Below, piece after piece: positions 6,583 through 6,883 of a stretch of 6,883 bases of DNA (its first letter is position 1; every line of letters starts with the position of its first letter). The DNA is from DUMJ01 sp964655195 (lineage in GTDB: Bacteria > DUMJ01): the NCBI GenBank assembly GCA_964655195.1, contig CAZZLK010000111.1, positions 1 to 6,883 of the forward strand, in the 5' to 3' direction. Both the position numbers and the translations under genes were made by a program. The notes below the pieces were generated by a model. That model saw only the letters and a list, made by a program, of their open reading frames with translations, was not told the origin of the DNA and searched no databases.

Positions 6583-6649
6583 GATTAGCCCCACCGGAAA
6601 CCAATAGGGCAATAGAAGCTAGAATTGCCAGTAATATTTTCTTAAGCAT
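6569..6649 (-). CDS. tandem hydrophobic micropeptide, copy 1 (array-distal)
   Basis: A 26-residue ORF, ATG to TAA. It has a basic start (MLKK), a hydrophobic core at residues 5-17 rich in Leu, Ile and Ala, then SGGANLKWW at 18-26. This looks like a Sec signal peptide with a plausible signal-peptidase site after GGA, leaving NLKWW, or like a very short membrane peptide. Shine-Dalgarno AAAGGAGG (6658-6665) is 8 nt upstream. Compared with copy 3, seven nucleotides differ, all at third codon positions and all synonymous, so the protein sequence is identical. It is the last copy in the direction of transcription, and its stop overlaps the 3' end of the MFS gene by 14 nt in the convergent orientation. 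No family recognised; signalling peptide, small toxin or membrane modulator are all possible. Confidence 0.8.
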   Translation of the reverse strand: MLKKILLAILASIALLVSGGANLKWW

Positions 6650-6657
6650 AGTATACC

Positions 6658-6665
6658 CCTCCTTT
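6658..6665 (-). promoter_or_regulatory. ribosome binding site of micropeptide copy 1
   Basis: AAAGGAGG, full complement to the 16S rRNA tail core, lies 8 nt before the ATG of copy 1. Its first two A bases are the last two bases of the TAA stop of copy 2, a layout suited to ribosome re-initiation. Confidence 0.8.
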
Positions 6666-6744
6666 ACCACCATTTAAGATTAGCCCCACCGGAGACTAAC
6701 AGGGCAATAGAAGCCAGGATAGCGAATAATATTTTCTTAAGCAT
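6664..6744 (-). CDS. tandem hydrophobic micropeptide, copy 2
   Basis: A 26-residue ORF identical to copies 1 and 3 except that residue 7 is Phe (TTC) instead of Leu, a conservative change within the hydrophobic core. Relative to copy 3 the only other change is synonymous (Val17 GTC/GTT). It retains the MLKK start, the SGGANLKWW tail, and its own AAAGGAGG 8 nt upstream. The stop overlaps the ribosome binding site of copy 1. Same candidate roles as copy 1; function unknown. Confidence 0.8.
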   Translation of the reverse strand: MLKKILFAILASIALLVSGGANLKWW

Positions 6745-6752
6745 AAGATACA

Positions 6753-6760
6753 CCTCCTTT
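6753..6760 (-). promoter_or_regulatory. ribosome binding site of micropeptide copy 2
   Basis: AAAGGAGGTG at the end of copy 3, 8 nt from the copy 2 ATG and overlapping the preceding TAA by two bases. Confidence 0.8.
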
Positions 6761-6839
6761 ACCACCATTTAAGATTAGCCCCACCGGAAACTAACAGGGC
6801 AATAGAAGCCAGGATAGCGAGTAATATTTTCTTAAGCAT
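6759..6839 (-). CDS. tandem hydrophobic micropeptide, copy 3
   Basis: A 26-residue ORF with the same amino acid sequence as copy 1, despite seven third-position differences. MLKK start, hydrophobic core at residues 5-17, Gly-Gly-Ala turn, and a Lys-Trp-Trp C-terminus. A strong Shine-Dalgarno at 6848-6855 precedes it by 8 nt. The ORF is too short for most gene callers, but the repeated ribosome binding sites and synonymous variation support real translation. Confidence 0.8.
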   Translation of the reverse strand: MLKKILLAILASIALLVSGGANLKWW

Positions 6840-6847
6840 AAGATACA

Positions 6848-6855
6848 CCTCCTTT
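6848..6855 (-). promoter_or_regulatory. ribosome binding site of micropeptide copy 3
   Basis: AAAGGAGG, 8 nt before the copy 3 ATG, overlapping the TAA of the partial copy 4 by two bases. The spacer is identical to that between copies 2 and 3. Confidence 0.8.
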
Positions 6856-6883
6856 ACCACCATTTAAGATTAGCCCCACCGGA
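6854..6883 (-). CDS. tandem hydrophobic micropeptide, copy 4 (partial at window edge)
   Basis: Only the last nine codons and the stop are inside the window, encoding SGGANLKWW exactly as in the other copies. The N-terminal part and any further copies, leader or promoter of this minus-strand transcript lie to the right of position 6883. Confidence 0.75.
   Translation of the reverse strand, partial: SGGANLKWW

Larger units (their letters stand above)
6569..6883 (-). repeat. tandem 95-bp repeat array of peptide microgenes
   Basis: Direct repeats with an exact 95-bp period. The landmark ACCACCATTT occurs at 6571, 6666, 6761 and 6856, and CTTAAGCAT at 6641, 6736 and 6831. Three full units and the beginning of a fourth are present; the array runs off the right edge. 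Each unit consists of an 81-nt minus-strand ORF plus a 14-nt spacer holding most of a Shine-Dalgarno. Because 95 is not a multiple of three, successive ORFs occupy all three minus-strand frames. Units 2 and 3 are nearly identical; unit 1, next to the MFS gene, is the most diverged. There are no variable spacers, so this is not a CRISPR array. Confidence 0.97.

Noticed and set aside
6569..6883. CRISPR array or intergenic palindromic repeat family
   Set aside because: The units are contiguous 95-bp repeats without variable spacers, they lack the palindromic repeat ends, and they contain a conserved ORF with a ribosome binding site.
6569..6883. Homology to E. coli Ldr or Ibs type I toxins
   Set aside because: Tandem layout, small hydrophobic product and the Trp pair are superficially similar, but the sequences do not align beyond composition and no antisense RNA promoter can be shown. 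Kept only as an analogy.

Overview
The window looks like a chromosomal segment of a thermophilic, low-to-moderate-GC Bacillota-like bacterium, probably of the clostridial type. This is inferred from three things: gene content and order resemble the Bacillus yabE-rnmV-ksgA-...-ispE-purR-...-yabO region; AGA/AGG arginine and ATA isoleucine codons are heavily used; and the genes are packed extremely tightly. The exact taxon cannot be read from the sequence.

Layout. Positions ~4-142 are a 5S rRNA with a small extra hairpin inserted in helix III; the rest of any rRNA operon would lie upstream. About 20 nt later, with no room for an ordinary promoter in between, a run of eight plus-strand genes begins: a YabE-like G5/3D cell-wall protein, rsmA (16S rRNA dimethyladenosine transferase), ispE (isoprenoid MEP-pathway kinase), a MobA-like nucleotidyltransferase, purR, a membrane-anchored PpiC/SurA-type prolyl isomerase, rqcP (S4 RNA-binding ribosome quality-control factor) and an MFS transporter. 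Adjacent genes overlap by 4-38 nt at six of the seven junctions. The exception is purR-ppiC, which has an 18-nt gap with a strong Shine-Dalgarno. The set mixes ribosome assembly and rescue, cell-envelope functions and purine control, and is most simply read as one operon.

The most unusual part is 6569-6883 on the minus strand: a tandem array with an exact 95-bp period. Each unit carries a 26-codon ORF with its own near-perfect Shine-Dalgarno (AAAGGAGG, 8 nt before ATG). The stop codon of one ORF overlaps the Shine-Dalgarno of the next. Three copies are complete and a fourth is cut by the window edge, so the array continues to the right. Copies 1 and 3 differ at seven nucleotides, all synonymous third positions, which argues that the peptide itself is under selection. 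The product has a lysine N-terminus, a hydrophobic core and a short SGGANLKWW tail. It looks like a miniature signal peptide with a possible 5-residue exported product (NLKWW), or a small membrane peptide. I do not recognise the family. The last copy overlaps the end of the MFS gene convergently, so part of the repeat encodes the transporter's C-terminus.
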